Assembly: GCF_000684975.1 (NCBI RefSeq)
Contig: NZ_BAXZ01000014.1
Span: 101,130 to 165,129, forward strand
Origin: Paraburkholderia acidipaludis NBRC 101816
GTDB taxonomy: Bacteria > Pseudomonadota > Gammaproteobacteria > Burkholderiales > Burkholderiaceae
DNA length: 64,000 bases
Direction of reading: 5' to 3'
The position numbers were made by a program, and so were the translations under genes. Under the pieces are notes generated by a model. That model ran no database searches. It had not been told where the DNA came from and saw only the letters and a program-made list of their open reading frames with translations. Shown here one piece after another: positions 41,619 to 50,078 of the stretch (its first letter is position 1; each line of letters opens with the position of its first letter).

Positions 41619-42305
41619 ATGTCACGTCGCGCTGACCGCCTCTTTCGCATTGCCGAGCTGTTGCGCGGCCGGCGCCTCACCACGGCGCAGCAGCTTGCCG
41701 AGTGGCTCGAGGTGTCGCCGCGCACGGTCTATCGGGATGTGCGCGACCTGCAGCTGTCCGGCGTGCCGATCGAGGGTGAGGCGGGCATCGGCTACCGCCT
41801 CGCGCGCAGCGCGAGCCTGCCGCCGCTCTCCTTCACCGCCGACGAGCTCACGGCCCTCGCCGTGGGCGCCCGCATGGCCGAATCGTGGGGCGGCGCCGCG
41901 CTCGCGGGCGGGGCGCGCAGCTCGCTCGCCAAGATCGCGGCCGCCATGCCCGCCGACAAGCGCGTGGTGCTCGAACGCCTCGCCGTATTCGTGCCGTCGT
42001 TTCACGTCGACCGGGCATTCTCCGAGAAGGTGGACGCGCTGCATCGCGCCGTCGACACACGGCTTGTCGTGCGCTTCGCCTATTGCGACCGGCTGGGCGC
42101 CCATACGGAGCGGCGCGTGTGGCCGCTCGGGCTCGTCTATTGGGGCGCACGCTGGACGGTGGGGGCGTGGTGCGAACTGCGCGAGGACTTCCGCAACTTC
42201 GACATCGCGCGCATGGACAAGGTCGAGGTGCTCGAAGCATTCCCCGATGTCAGCGGGCGGCGCCTCGCCGACTATATGCGCCGCGTGAAGGCGCCTTCGC
42301 GCTAA
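41619..42305 (+). CDS. YafY family regulator (HTH plus WYL domain)
   Basis: 228-residue transcription factor: a DeoR-like winged HTH at the start (RADRLFRIAELLRGRRLTTAQQLAEWLEVSPRTVYRDVRDLQLSGVPIEGEAGIGYRL) and a C-terminal WYL domain (VVRFAYCDRLGAHTERRVWPLGLVYWGARWTVGAWCELREDFRNF). WYL regulators sense small ligands, often linked to DNA damage or metabolism; the ligand here is unknown. The most likely targets are itself and the VOC gene upstream. Confidence 0.9.
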   Translation: MSRRADRLFRIAELLRGRRLTTAQQLAEWLEVSPRTVYRDVRDLQLSGVPIEGEAGIGYRLARSASLPPLSFTADELTALAVGARMAESWGGAALAGGARSSLAKIAAAMPADKRVVLERLAVFVPSFHVDRAFSEKVDALHRAVDTRLVVRFAYCDRLGAHTERRVWPLGLVYWGARWTVGAWCELREDFRNFDIARMDKVEVLEAFPDVSGRRLADYMRRVKAPSR

Positions 42306-42353
42306 CGGGCGGTACGCGGCGGCTCGCCCGTCGCTACGCCTCGCCTCCGCACG

Positions 42354-42379
42354 AAAAAAAGCGCGCATCGCTGCGCGCT
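42354..42379 (-). terminator. Terminator of the pnt operon
   Basis: On the minus strand agcgcgca, loop gcga and tgcgcgct (42379-42360) run into seven T residues (42360-42354). It lies 33 bp beyond the pntB stop codon. The plus-strand reading lacks a long T-run, so it mainly serves the pnt operon. Confidence 0.85.
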
Positions 42380-42411
42380 TTGCATGGCCTGCCCGTAGGG
42401 ACACGCGGCGT

Positions 42412-43866
42412 TCACTCCACCGCCTTCACCATCTCCTCGATCACCTTCTTGGCATCGCCAAAGACCATCATCGTCTTGTCCATGTAGAAGAGCTCGTTGT
42501 CGAGCCCCGCGTAGCCCGCCGCCATCGACCGCTTGTTCACGATGACCGTGCGCGCCTTGTACGCCTCGATGATCGGCATGCCCGCAATCGGCGACTTGGG
42601 ATCGTTCTTCGCGGCCGGATTCACCACGTCGTTCGCGCCCAGCACCAGCACCACATCGGTCTGACCGAACTCGTTGTTGATGTCCTCCATCTCGAACACC
42701 ATGTCGTAGGGCACCTCGGCCTCGGCCAGCAGCACGTTCATGTGGCCCGGCATGCGGCCCGCCACCGGGTGGATCGCGTAACGCACATCCACGCCTTTTT
42801 CGACGAGCTTGTCCGTGAGTTCCTTGAGCGCATGCTGCGCGCGCGCCACGGCGAGGCCATAGCCCGGCACGATCACGACGCTTTCGGCATTGCCGAGCAT
42901 GAACGCGGCGTCGTCGGCGGAACCCGACTTCACCGGGCGCTGCTCCTGCGCGCCGCCCGCCGCCGCGCCGCCGGCCTCGGCGCCGAAGCCGCCCAGCAGC
43001 ACGTTGAAGAACGAGCGGTTCATCGCGTGGCACATGATGTACGAGAGAATCGCGCCCGAGGAGCCCACGAGCGACCCGGCGATGATCAGCATCGCATTGT
43101 TCAGCGAGAAGCCGATGCCCGCCGCCGCCCATCCCGAGTACGAGTTCAGCATCGAGACCACGACAGGCATGTCCGCGCCGCCGATCGGGATGATGATGAG
43201 CACGCCGAGCGCGAACGCGATGAGCGTCATGATAATGAACGGCAGCCACGACTGCGTCAGGAAGAACAGGATCCCGAAGCCGATCATGCCGAGCGCGAGC
43301 ATCAGGTTGATGAAGTGCTGGCCCGCATAGACGACCGGCGCGCCCTGGAAGAGCCGGAACTTGTACTTGCCCGAGAGCTTGCCGAATGCGATCACGGAAC
43401 CGCTGAAGGTGATGGCGCCGACGAACGTGCCGATGAAGAGCTCGATGCGGTTGCCATACGGCAGGAAGCCCGGATACGGCGCATCCTCGGCCACGAGCCC
43501 GAACGCGGAAGGTTCGGAAACCACCGCGTAGGCAATGCACACGGCCGCGAGACCGATCAGCGAGTGCATGGCCGCGACCAGCTCCGGCATCTTCGTCATC
43601 TCGACGCGCCCGGCCACATAGGCGCCCACGCCCCCGCCGATCACCAGCGCGCCGAACAGCAGTCCGAGCCCCAGCCCGAGATTCGAGCCGAACTGTGCGG
43701 ACTCCTTCACGATCAGCGCGACCGTGGTGAGGATCGCGATAGCCATGCCGGTCATGCCGAACACGTTGCCGGCGCGCGCGCTCTTCGGGTTCGAGAGGCC
43801 CTTGAGCGCCTGGATGAAGCAGACCGACGCCACCAGATAGAGCAGCGTAACGACGTTCATGCTCAT
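42412..43866 (-). CDS. pntB: NAD(P) transhydrogenase subunit beta
   Basis: 484-residue membrane subunit with about nine helices in the first 280 residues and the soluble NADP(H)-binding domain III at the end (VVIVPGYGLAVARAQHALKELTDKLVEKGVDVRYAIHPVAGRMPGHMNVLLAEA; DVVLVLGANDVVNPAA; MPIIEAYKARTVIVNKRSMAAGYAG). It couples proton entry to reduction of NADP+ by NADH, supplying NADPH for biosynthesis and peroxide defence. It overlaps the upstream subunit gene by four bases (ATGA). Confidence 0.97.
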   Translation of the reverse strand: MSMNVVTLLYLVASVCFIQALKGLSNPKSARAGNVFGMTGMAIAILTTVALIVKESAQFGSNLGLGLGLLFGALVIGGGVGAYVAGRVEMTKMPELVAAMHSLIGLAAVCIAYAVVSEPSAFGLVAEDAPYPGFLPYGNRIELFIGTFVGAITFSGSVIAFGKLSGKYKFRLFQGAPVVYAGQHFINLMLALGMIGFGILFFLTQSWLPFIIMTLIAFALGVLIIIPIGGADMPVVVSMLNSYSGWAAAGIGFSLNNAMLIIAGSLVGSSGAILSYIMCHAMNRSFFNVLLGGFGAEAGGAAAGGAQEQRPVKSGSADDAAFMLGNAESVVIVPGYGLAVARAQHALKELTDKLVEKGVDVRYAIHPVAGRMPGHMNVLLAEAEVPYDMVFEMEDINNEFGQTDVVLVLGANDVVNPAAKNDPKSPIAGMPIIEAYKARTVIVNKRSMAAGYAGLDNELFYMDKTMMVFGDAKKVIEEMVKAVE

Positions 43867-44186
43867 CGTGCGCCCTCCTTCGACTCGAGCTTCTTCGGCT
43901 CCTTCTTGCGGAACATCTCCAGCATGCGCCGTGTGACGAGAAAGCCGCCGAACACGTTGACGGCCGCCAGCAGCACGGCAAACGTGCCGAAGAACTTGCC
44001 CGCGCCGCCCACCGTGAGCCCGGTGGCCAGCATCGCGCCGACGATCACGATCGCCGAAATCGCATTGGTCACGGCCATGAGCGGCGTATGCAGCGCCGGC
44101 GTGACGTTCCAGACCACGTGATAGCCCACGTACACGGCCAGCACGAAGATGATCAGGTTGATGACGGTATGATTGATGACTTCCAT
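43863..44186 (-). CDS. pntAB: NAD(P) transhydrogenase subunit alpha part 2
   Basis: 107-residue membrane part of the alpha subunit with three hydrophobic helices (TVINLIIFVLAVYVGYHVVW; LMAVTNAISAIVIVGAMLAT; FFGTFAVLLAAVNVFGGFLV) and a Lys/Glu-rich tail. In E. coli this is fused to the NAD-binding domain; here it is a separate gene, the three-gene form also known from Rhodospirillum rubrum. AGGAGGAGAACGAATCA precedes ATG 44186. Confidence 0.95.
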   Translation of the reverse strand: MEVINHTVINLIIFVLAVYVGYHVVWNVTPALHTPLMAVTNAISAIVIVGAMLATGLTVGGAGKFFGTFAVLLAAVNVFGGFLVTRRMLEMFRKKEPKKLESKEGAR

Positions 44187-44205
44187 TGATTCGTTCTCCT
44201 CCTCG

Positions 44206-45357
44206 TCATGCCTTCTTCGTCACGGCCCCGTCGCGAGCCAGCAGCGTGGCCGCGACGATGTCGTCCGCGAGGTCGATGTTGAGCGTGCCTTCCTTCGTGA
44301 GTATCAGCTTCAGGAAGTCGAGCAGGTTGCGCGCGTAGAGCGACGAGGCGTCGGCGGCGACCATCGAAGCGAGGTTCGTGTAGCCGCAGATCTGCACGCC
44401 GTGCTGCGCGACCACCTGGTCGGCAACGGTGAGCGGGCAGTTGCCGCCGCGCCGGCCGCTGGCCGGATCGGCCACCGGGCCGCGACCCGCCGCGAGGTCG
44501 ATCACCACCGAGCCCGGTTTCATCGCCCGCACGGTTTCGGCGGGCAGGAGCGTAGGCGCGTCGCGGCCCGGGATCAATGCGGTGGAGATCACCACGTCGG
44601 CCTGCTTCGCGCGCTCGTGGACCAGCGCCGACTGGCGCGCGAGCCACGACGGCGGCATGGGCCGCGCATAGCCGCCCACACCCTGCGCTGCTTCGCGCTC
44701 CTCATCGGTTTCGTAGGGCACGTCGAGGAACTTCGCGCCCAGCGACTCGATCTGCTCCTTGACCGCAGGCCGCACGTCCGAGGCCTCGATCACGGCGCCG
44801 AGGCGCTTCGCCGTGGCAATCGCCTGCAGGCCCGCCACGCCCGCGCCGAGAATCAGCACGCGCGCAGCCTTCACGGTGCCCGCGGCGGTCATGAGCATGG
44901 GCATGAACCGCGGGTAGAGATTCGCCGCGACGAGCACCGCCTTGTAGCCGGCGATGTTGGCCTGCGAGGACAAGACGTCGAGACTCTGCGCGCGCGTGGT
45001 GCGTGGCGCGGCTTCGAGCGCGAACGCAGTCAGCCCCGCCTCCGCGAGCTTTTGTGCGTTTTCCTCATTAAAGGGATCGAGCATGCCGACGAGCACGGCG
45101 CCGCGCTTCATGAACGGCAGCTCGCTGACGGCGGGCGATTGAACCTTGAGCACGAGGTCGGCGCCGAACGCGGCGGCGGCATCGGCGATCTGCGCGCCAA
45201 CGCCGCTGTAGGCCTCGTCGGGGAAGCTCGCGCCGGCGCCCGCTCCGCTCTGGACGGTGACGGTGTGGCCCTGGGCGACGTATTTCTTGACTGTCTCCGG
45301 CGTCGCGGCCACGCGGCTTTCGTTGGCCCGCGTTTCTGCGGGTACTCCGATATGCAT
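44206..45357 (-). CDS. pntAA: NAD(P) transhydrogenase subunit alpha part 1
   Basis: 383-residue soluble NAD(H)-binding domain I of transhydrogenase, related to alanine dehydrogenase. It has the family start MHIGVPAETRANESRVAATPETVKKYVAQGH, the Rossmann loop ARVLILGAGVAGLQAIATAKRLGAVIEASDVR and SVVIDLAAGRGPVADPASGRRGGNCPLT. AGGAGGATTCAACG precedes ATG 45357. It is the first gene of pntAA-pntAB-pntB. The promoter lies in the 268-bp gap shared with the divergent Nudix gene. Confidence 0.97.
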   Translation of the reverse strand: MHIGVPAETRANESRVAATPETVKKYVAQGHTVTVQSGAGAGASFPDEAYSGVGAQIADAAAAFGADLVLKVQSPAVSELPFMKRGAVLVGMLDPFNEENAQKLAEAGLTAFALEAAPRTTRAQSLDVLSSQANIAGYKAVLVAANLYPRFMPMLMTAAGTVKAARVLILGAGVAGLQAIATAKRLGAVIEASDVRPAVKEQIESLGAKFLDVPYETDEEREAAQGVGGYARPMPPSWLARQSALVHERAKQADVVISTALIPGRDAPTLLPAETVRAMKPGSVVIDLAAGRGPVADPASGRRGGNCPLTVADQVVAQHGVQICGYTNLASMVAADASSLYARNLLDFLKLILTKEGTLNIDLADDIVAATLLARDGAVTKKA

Positions 45358-45611
45358 CGTTGAATCCTCCTCGACCTTCCAGCTATGTAAAGATTCGGGG
45401 GGCCGGCGAGGTGCGCCGGCAAGTATTCTTTTCTAATGCAACGGCATAAGGACACACCACTTTAACCGAAAGCCGGGGGCGGATCGACTCCAGAAAACCG
45501 GGGGTTGTGCGCCGCCGCGAGCTGTGGCGAGCATCGGCGGATAAACCGGCCGGCCGGTAAGCCCGGCCGCGCCTGCCACGTCCGCCGCCAGCAGCGCGAA
45601 GCGTGTGCCGG

Positions 45612-45617
45612 TAAAAT
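45612..45617 (+). promoter_or_regulatory. -10 box 8 bp before the Nudix gene start
   Basis: TAAAAT at 45612-45617 is followed after 8 bp by the ATG at 45626. The usual start point would fall at or next to the A of the ATG, and no Shine-Dalgarno sequence is present, so a leaderless or nearly leaderless mRNA is predicted. Confidence 0.45.
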
Positions 45618-45625
45618 GGCGGACC

Positions 45626-46129
45626 ATGAACGAGGACACCTGGGCCCCGCACGTCACCGTGGCGGCCATCATCGAGCGCGACGGGCGCTTCCTGCTCGTC
45701 GAGGAACACACGCCGGCCGGCCTGCGGCTGAACCAGCCCGCGGGCCATCTGGAAGCGGGCGAAACGCTCGCCGAGGCCGTGATGCGCGAAACGCTCGAAG
45801 AGAGCGCATATGTGTTCGCGCCCGAGGCGCTGGTGGGCGTCTACATGACGCATTTCGGCAAGCCGGGCGAAAGCGGCGCGACCTATCTGCGCTTCACGTA
45901 TTGCGGCACGGTTGGCGCTGCGCCCGAAGATCGCGCGCTCGACCCCGATATCGTCCGCACGGTATGGATGAGCGCCGAGGAACTGCGCGCCGTGCCCGAG
46001 CGTCACCGCACGCCGCTCGTGATGAAGTGCGTCGACGATTACCTCGCGGGCGTGCGCGTGCCGGTCGATTTCGTGCATGTGCACGCGGTGGGTCCCAAAG
46101 CGGGCCCCAAAGCGGGTCCTCAAGGTTGA
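45626..46129 (+). CDS. Nudix hydrolase, NudJ-like phosphatase
   Basis: 167-residue Nudix protein. The Nudix box is complete: GHLEAGETLAEAVMRETLEESAYV (G-x5-E-x7-RE-x2-EE pattern). The start MNEDTWAPHVTVAAIIERDGRFLLVEEHTPAGLRLNQPAGHLE resembles NudJ, which removes phosphate from nucleoside and thiamine pyrophosphates. The C-terminus carries a small GPKAGPKAGP repeat. It is 14 bp upstream of mnmA, the same nudJ-mnmA order seen in gammaproteobacteria. The physiological substrate is not settled. Confidence 0.92.
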   Translation: MNEDTWAPHVTVAAIIERDGRFLLVEEHTPAGLRLNQPAGHLEAGETLAEAVMRETLEESAYVFAPEALVGVYMTHFGKPGESGATYLRFTYCGTVGAAPEDRALDPDIVRTVWMSAEELRAVPERHRTPLVMKCVDDYLAGVRVPVDFVHVHAVGPKAGPKAGPQG

Positions 46130-46143
46130 AGGCAGCAAGAGAG

Positions 46144-47403
46144 ATGAGCAAACGTAAAGTCGTGGTAGGCATGTCGGGCGGCGTCGATTCGTCGGTCACC
46201 GCATGGCTGCTCAAGGAGCAGGGGTTCGACGTCGTCGGTCTCTTCATGAAGAACTGGGAAGACGACGACGACGGCGAGTACTGCTCGACGCGCCAGGACT
46301 GGATCGACGTGGTGTCGGTGGCGGACCTGATCGGCATCGACGTCGAAGCGGTGAACTTCGCCGCCGAGTACAAGGACCGCGTGTTCGCCGAATTCCTGCG
46401 CGAATATTCGGCCGGCCGCACGCCGAACCCCGACGTGCTCTGCAATGCCGAGATCAAGTTCAAGGCGTTCCTCGACCACGCCATGTCGCTCGGCGCGGAA
46501 ACGATCGCCACGGGCCACTATGCGCGCGTGCGCGAGAACGAACGCAACGGGCGTTTCGAACTGCTGAAGGCTTTCGATCACACCAAAGATCAGTCGTACT
46601 TCCTGCATCGTCTGAACCAGGCCCAGCTTTCGAAGACGATGTTCCCGCTCGGCGAGATCCCGAAGACGAAGGTGCGCGAGATCGCCGAACAGATCGGACT
46701 GCCGAACGCCAAAAAGAAGGACTCCACCGGCATCTGTTTCATCGGCGAACGGCCGTTCCGCGACTTCCTGAACCGCTACCTGCCCACGCAGCCAGGCCCG
46801 ATGATGACGCCCGACGGCAAGGTGGTGGGCGAGCATATCGGCCTCGCGTTCTACACGTTCGGGCAGCGCAAGGGCATAGGCCTTGGCGGCAGCAAGGACG
46901 GCAGCGGCGACCCGTGGTTCGTGGCGGGCAAGGACATGGCGTCGAATACGCTTTACGTCGTGCAGGGCCACGATCACCCGTGGCTGCTCGCGCACGATCT
47001 GCGCGCCGGCAACGTGAGCTGGGTGGCGGGCGAACCGCCGGCCGAAGGCCACGCGTGCGGCGCGAAAACGCGCTACCGCCAGGCCGACGCGCGCTGCAGC
47101 TATGGCGCGGCCGTCTCGGACGAATCCGGCGAATCCGGCGAATCCGGCGAAGGCCGGTTCTCGCTGCACTTCCCCGAGGCGCAATGGGCCGTGACACCGG
47201 GCCAGTCGGCGGTGCTTTACGATGGCGACGTGTGCCTGGGCGGCGGCATCATCGAAGCAGTCGAGACGCTGGAGCCGCACGTCCCGGCCGTACCGCCGCC
47301 CGCGCCGGCGCGGGCGAAGCGGACCCGGCGCGCCCAGTCGCACACGCAAGGCGCGCCGGGCAAGAAACCCGCGCTGCTCGACAGCGCGGCAAGCAAGGCG
47401 TAA
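46144..47403 (+). CDS. mnmA: tRNA-specific 2-thiouridylase MnmA
   Basis: 419-residue enzyme that puts sulfur on U34 of Lys, Glu and Gln tRNAs using ATP and a sulfur relay. The PP-loop SGGVDSS is at residues 11-17. Catalytic cysteines are C100 (NPDVLCNAEIKF) and C198 (DSTGICFIGERPFRDF). It is about 50 residues longer than the E. coli protein: a DESGESGESGEG insertion from an in-frame 9-bp tandem repeat (47122-47148) and a Pro/Ala/Lys-rich C-terminal tail after residue 375. ATG 46144 follows AAGAGAG. Confidence 0.96.
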   Translation: MSKRKVVVGMSGGVDSSVTAWLLKEQGFDVVGLFMKNWEDDDDGEYCSTRQDWIDVVSVADLIGIDVEAVNFAAEYKDRVFAEFLREYSAGRTPNPDVLCNAEIKFKAFLDHAMSLGAETIATGHYARVRENERNGRFELLKAFDHTKDQSYFLHRLNQAQLSKTMFPLGEIPKTKVREIAEQIGLPNAKKKDSTGICFIGERPFRDFLNRYLPTQPGPMMTPDGKVVGEHIGLAFYTFGQRKGIGLGGSKDGSGDPWFVAGKDMASNTLYVVQGHDHPWLLAHDLRAGNVSWVAGEPPAEGHACGAKTRYRQADARCSYGAAVSDESGESGESGEGRFSLHFPEAQWAVTPGQSAVLYDGDVCLGGGIIEAVETLEPHVPAVPPPAPARAKRTRRAQSHTQGAPGKKPALLDSAASKA

Positions 47404-47564
47404 GGCACGCCTCGGCACCGCCCACTTTCCTGCCGGCTTCACGGCCAGTTTCACAAACTTGCGGCATCATTTGCGCCATCCGCGCCGCCGGACGGCGCGG
47501 CAGCAGCGCATCGCCCGTCCACGCGGGCCAAATGCGCGCACAAGGCCAAGCCAAGGAGCCCCCC

Positions 47565-49172
47565 ATGTTTTCCCGACGTTATCTCGCGATGTGGATCGCC
47601 GTGCTCGTGACGGCAGTCTGCGCCGCCGCCGCGGCGCTGCATCATCTGTCGTGGCTGTGCGCCATCGTGCCCGCGCTGTTCGTCCTGCTCGGCCTCTACG
47701 ACCTGACGCAGGAGCGCCACGCCATCCTGCGCAACTATCCGATCTGGGGCCATCTGCGCTTCTTCTTCGAGTTCGTGCGGCCCGAGATCCGCCAGTACTT
47801 CGTCGAGGACGACACCGACGAAAAGCCGTTCTCGCTCGCGCAACGCAGCCTCGTGTATCAGCGCGCCAAGAACGCCGTCGACAGCCGCCCCTACGGCACA
47901 GAGCTCGACGTGAAGGCCGTCGGCCACGAGTGGATCAGCCACTCGCTCGCGCCGACGAAGATCCCGGGCTGCGACTTCCGCGTGCTCGTGGGCGCGAGCC
48001 GCGCGCAACCCTATTCGATCTCGATCTTCAACGTCTCGGCGATGAGCTTCGGCTCGCTTTCCGCGAACGCGATCCGCGCGCTGAATCTCGGCGCGAAGAA
48101 AGGCGGCTTCGCGCACGACACAGGCGAAGGCTCGCTGTCGAAATATCACCGCGAGAACGGCGGCGACATCATCTGGGAAATCGCCTCGGGCTACTTCGGC
48201 TGCCGCAACGACGACGGCACCTTCAGCGCCGAGAAATTCCAGCGCCTCGCGGGCGAACCGCAGGTGAAGATGATCGAGGTGAAGCTCTCGCAAGGCGCGA
48301 AGCCCGGCCACGGCGGCATGCTGCTGGCCGCGAAGGTCACGCCGGAGATCGCCGAAACGCGCGGCATTCCGGTCGGCCAGGACTGCATCTCGCCGGCCCG
48401 CCATTCGGAGTTTTCCACGCCGCGCGGCCTGCTCGAATTCGTCGAGCGCCTGCGCACGCTCTCGGGCGGCAAGCCCACGGGCTTCAAGCTGTGCATCGGG
48501 CATCCGTGGGAGTTCTTCGGCATCGCCAAGGCGATGCTCGAAACGGGCATCCTGCCTGACTTCATCGTCGTGGACGGCGCCGAAGGCGGCACGGGCGCCG
48601 CCCCCCTCGAATTCACCGACCATATCGGCACGCCGCTGCAGGAAGGGCTGCTGCTCGTGCACAACACGCTCGTCGGCATCGGCCTGCGCGACAAGATCCG
48701 GATCGGCGCGAGCGGCAAGATCATCACGGCATTCGATATCGCGAAGACGCTCGCGATCGGCGCGGACTGGGTCAACTCGGCGCGCGGCTTCATGTTCGCG
48801 GTGGGCTGCATCCAGGCGCAGAAGTGCCACTCGGACCGCTGCCCGACCGGCGTGGCGACCCAGGACCCGGTGCGCCAGAAAGCGCTCAACGTGCCCGACA
48901 AGGGCGAGCGCGTGTTCAACTTCCACCACAACACGCTGCACGCGCTGCAGGAAATCCTCCAGGCCGCCGGTCTCGAAGGTCCGCAGGACCTGCGCGCACA
49001 CCACATCGTGCGACGCATTTCCTCATACGAGGTCAAGCTGATGTCGGACCTGCTCAAGTACCTGAAGCCGGGCGACCTGCTCGAAGGCCGCTACCGCTAT
49101 CAGCTGTACGAGAAGTGGTGGCCGGTCGCGCAGAGCGACTCGTTCGCGCCGGAAGCGGAAAAGATCGTCTGA
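47565..49172 (+). CDS. Membrane-anchored FMN-binding glutamate synthase-like protein
   Basis: 535 residues. Two hydrophobic helices at the N-terminus (YLAMWIAVLVTAVCAAAAAL; LSWLCAIVPALFVLLGLYDL) precede a GltS-type FMN barrel: SAMSFGSLSANAIRALNLGAKKGGFAHDTGEGSLS, GAKPGHGGMLLAAKVTPEIAETRGI, VVDGAEGGTGAAP, and the Cys cluster CIQAQKCHSDRCPTGVATQ that holds the 3Fe-4S centre in true glutamate synthase. It lacks the glutaminase domain and no gltD is near, so it is not a normal GOGAT. The reaction is unknown. CCAAGGAGCCCCCC precedes ATG 47565. Confidence 0.88.
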   Translation: MFSRRYLAMWIAVLVTAVCAAAAALHHLSWLCAIVPALFVLLGLYDLTQERHAILRNYPIWGHLRFFFEFVRPEIRQYFVEDDTDEKPFSLAQRSLVYQRAKNAVDSRPYGTELDVKAVGHEWISHSLAPTKIPGCDFRVLVGASRAQPYSISIFNVSAMSFGSLSANAIRALNLGAKKGGFAHDTGEGSLSKYHRENGGDIIWEIASGYFGCRNDDGTFSAEKFQRLAGEPQVKMIEVKLSQGAKPGHGGMLLAAKVTPEIAETRGIPVGQDCISPARHSEFSTPRGLLEFVERLRTLSGGKPTGFKLCIGHPWEFFGIAKAMLETGILPDFIVVDGAEGGTGAAPLEFTDHIGTPLQEGLLLVHNTLVGIGLRDKIRIGASGKIITAFDIAKTLAIGADWVNSARGFMFAVGCIQAQKCHSDRCPTGVATQDPVRQKALNVPDKGERVFNFHHNTLHALQEILQAAGLEGPQDLRAHHIVRRISSYEVKLMSDLLKYLKPGDLLEGRYRYQLYEKWWPVAQSDSFAPEAEKIV

Positions 49173-49215
49173 CCGGCCCGCGCGCGCGACGTGCGGCAGA
49201 GCGCAGCGAAGTAGA

Positions 49216-49250
49216 GTGAGGAACGGCGGCCCGATGCCGCCGTTTCTCAC
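49216..49250. terminator. Hairpin between the FMN protein and GST genes
   Basis: gtgaggaacggcggc (49216-49230), a 5-nt loop and gccgccgtttctcac (49236-49250) form a 15-bp stem with one G-U pair. It lies between two convergent genes and is symmetric, so it may stop both transcripts. T-runs are short (three), so termination is likely but not certain. Confidence 0.6.
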
Positions 49251-49258
49251 TCCAGGCG

Positions 49259-49870
49259 TCAGTTCTGCGGAAAGGTGTCCACGAACGACTGCCGCTGCGA
49301 GAGCTTCTCGAAGTGGCGCGCGAGGTTCGGATGCGGATCGCGCCAGTTCAGATCGGGCGTGCGGAAGTCGAGATAGCCGAGCGCACAGCCCACCGCGATA
49401 TCGGCCAGCGTGTAGCGGTTGCCCGCGCACCACGTATTGCCCGCGAGGCCCTTGGCCAGCGCGTTCAGGCCCGCATCGACCTTGCGCCGCTGGCGCTCGA
49501 TCCAGGCTTCGCTGCGCTGCTCGGGCGTGCGCAGCGTGCCTTCGAGGCGGATCGCCACGAGCGCGTCGAGAATGCCGTCGGCAAGCGCCTCCCAGCAGCG
49601 CACCTCCACGCGTTCGCGCCCCGACGGCGGAATCAGCTTGCCCACCGGCGAAAGCGTGTCGACGTATTCGCAGATCACGCGCGAGTCGAACACCGCCTCG
49701 CCGTCGTCCATCACGAGACACGGCACCTTGCCGAGCGGGGTGTAGTCGTGGATCGCCGTTTCCTCGCCCCACACGTTTTCGAGCACCAGCTTGTAGTCGA
49801 TTTTCTTCTCGGCGAGCACGATCCGCGCCTTGCGGACGTACGGGCTGCCGAGCGAACCGATAAGTTTCAT
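49259..49870 (-). CDS. Glutathione S-transferase family protein
   Basis: 203-residue cytosolic GST fold. The N-terminal thioredoxin-like domain starts MKLIGSLGSPYVRKARIVLAEKKIDY with a likely catalytic Ser9, the glutathione-binding GKVPCLVMDDGEAVFDSRVICEY and a helical C-terminal domain (NRYTLADIAVGCALGYLDFR). It resembles the YibF/beta-class stress-related group. The true start is ATG 49870; the longer frame reaching 49993 has no family sequence. TATACT on the minus strand (49905-49900) may be the -10. Confidence 0.92.
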   Translation of the reverse strand: MKLIGSLGSPYVRKARIVLAEKKIDYKLVLENVWGEETAIHDYTPLGKVPCLVMDDGEAVFDSRVICEYVDTLSPVGKLIPPSGRERVEVRCWEALADGILDALVAIRLEGTLRTPEQRSEAWIERQRRKVDAGLNALAKGLAGNTWCAGNRYTLADIAVGCALGYLDFRTPDLNWRDPHPNLARHFEKLSQRQSFVDTFPQN

Positions 49871-50066
49871 CGCACCTGCCTTTTCTGGAATCCGGCCGAA
49901 GTATACGTTGGATTGACGCTGTTCTGACGGCGTCCCCGGCGACCGGCCCGATTTATGCGATAACGATTGTGGGACGGATGCAACATCGGCCATCGATCGG
50001 CCGTTGTTGTGCGGCGAGTGCGCATCGCCGGCGCGGACACCCGAGCGGCATTGCCTGGGGGAGCGC

Positions 50067-50072
50067 TACAAT
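50067..50072 (+). promoter_or_regulatory. -10 box 6 bp before the pepP start
   Basis: TACAAT at 50067-50072, then six bases and the ATG at 50079. No Shine-Dalgarno sequence lies between, so a leaderless mRNA is predicted if this box is used. No good -35 is present at the standard distance. Confidence 0.4.
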
Positions 50073-50078
50073 CGCACG

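Noticed and set aside
46203..47564. Frame continuous with the FMN protein reaching back through mnmA
   Set aside because: It lies in another frame of mnmA and has no family sequence; the FMN protein starts at 47565 with a good ribosome-binding site.
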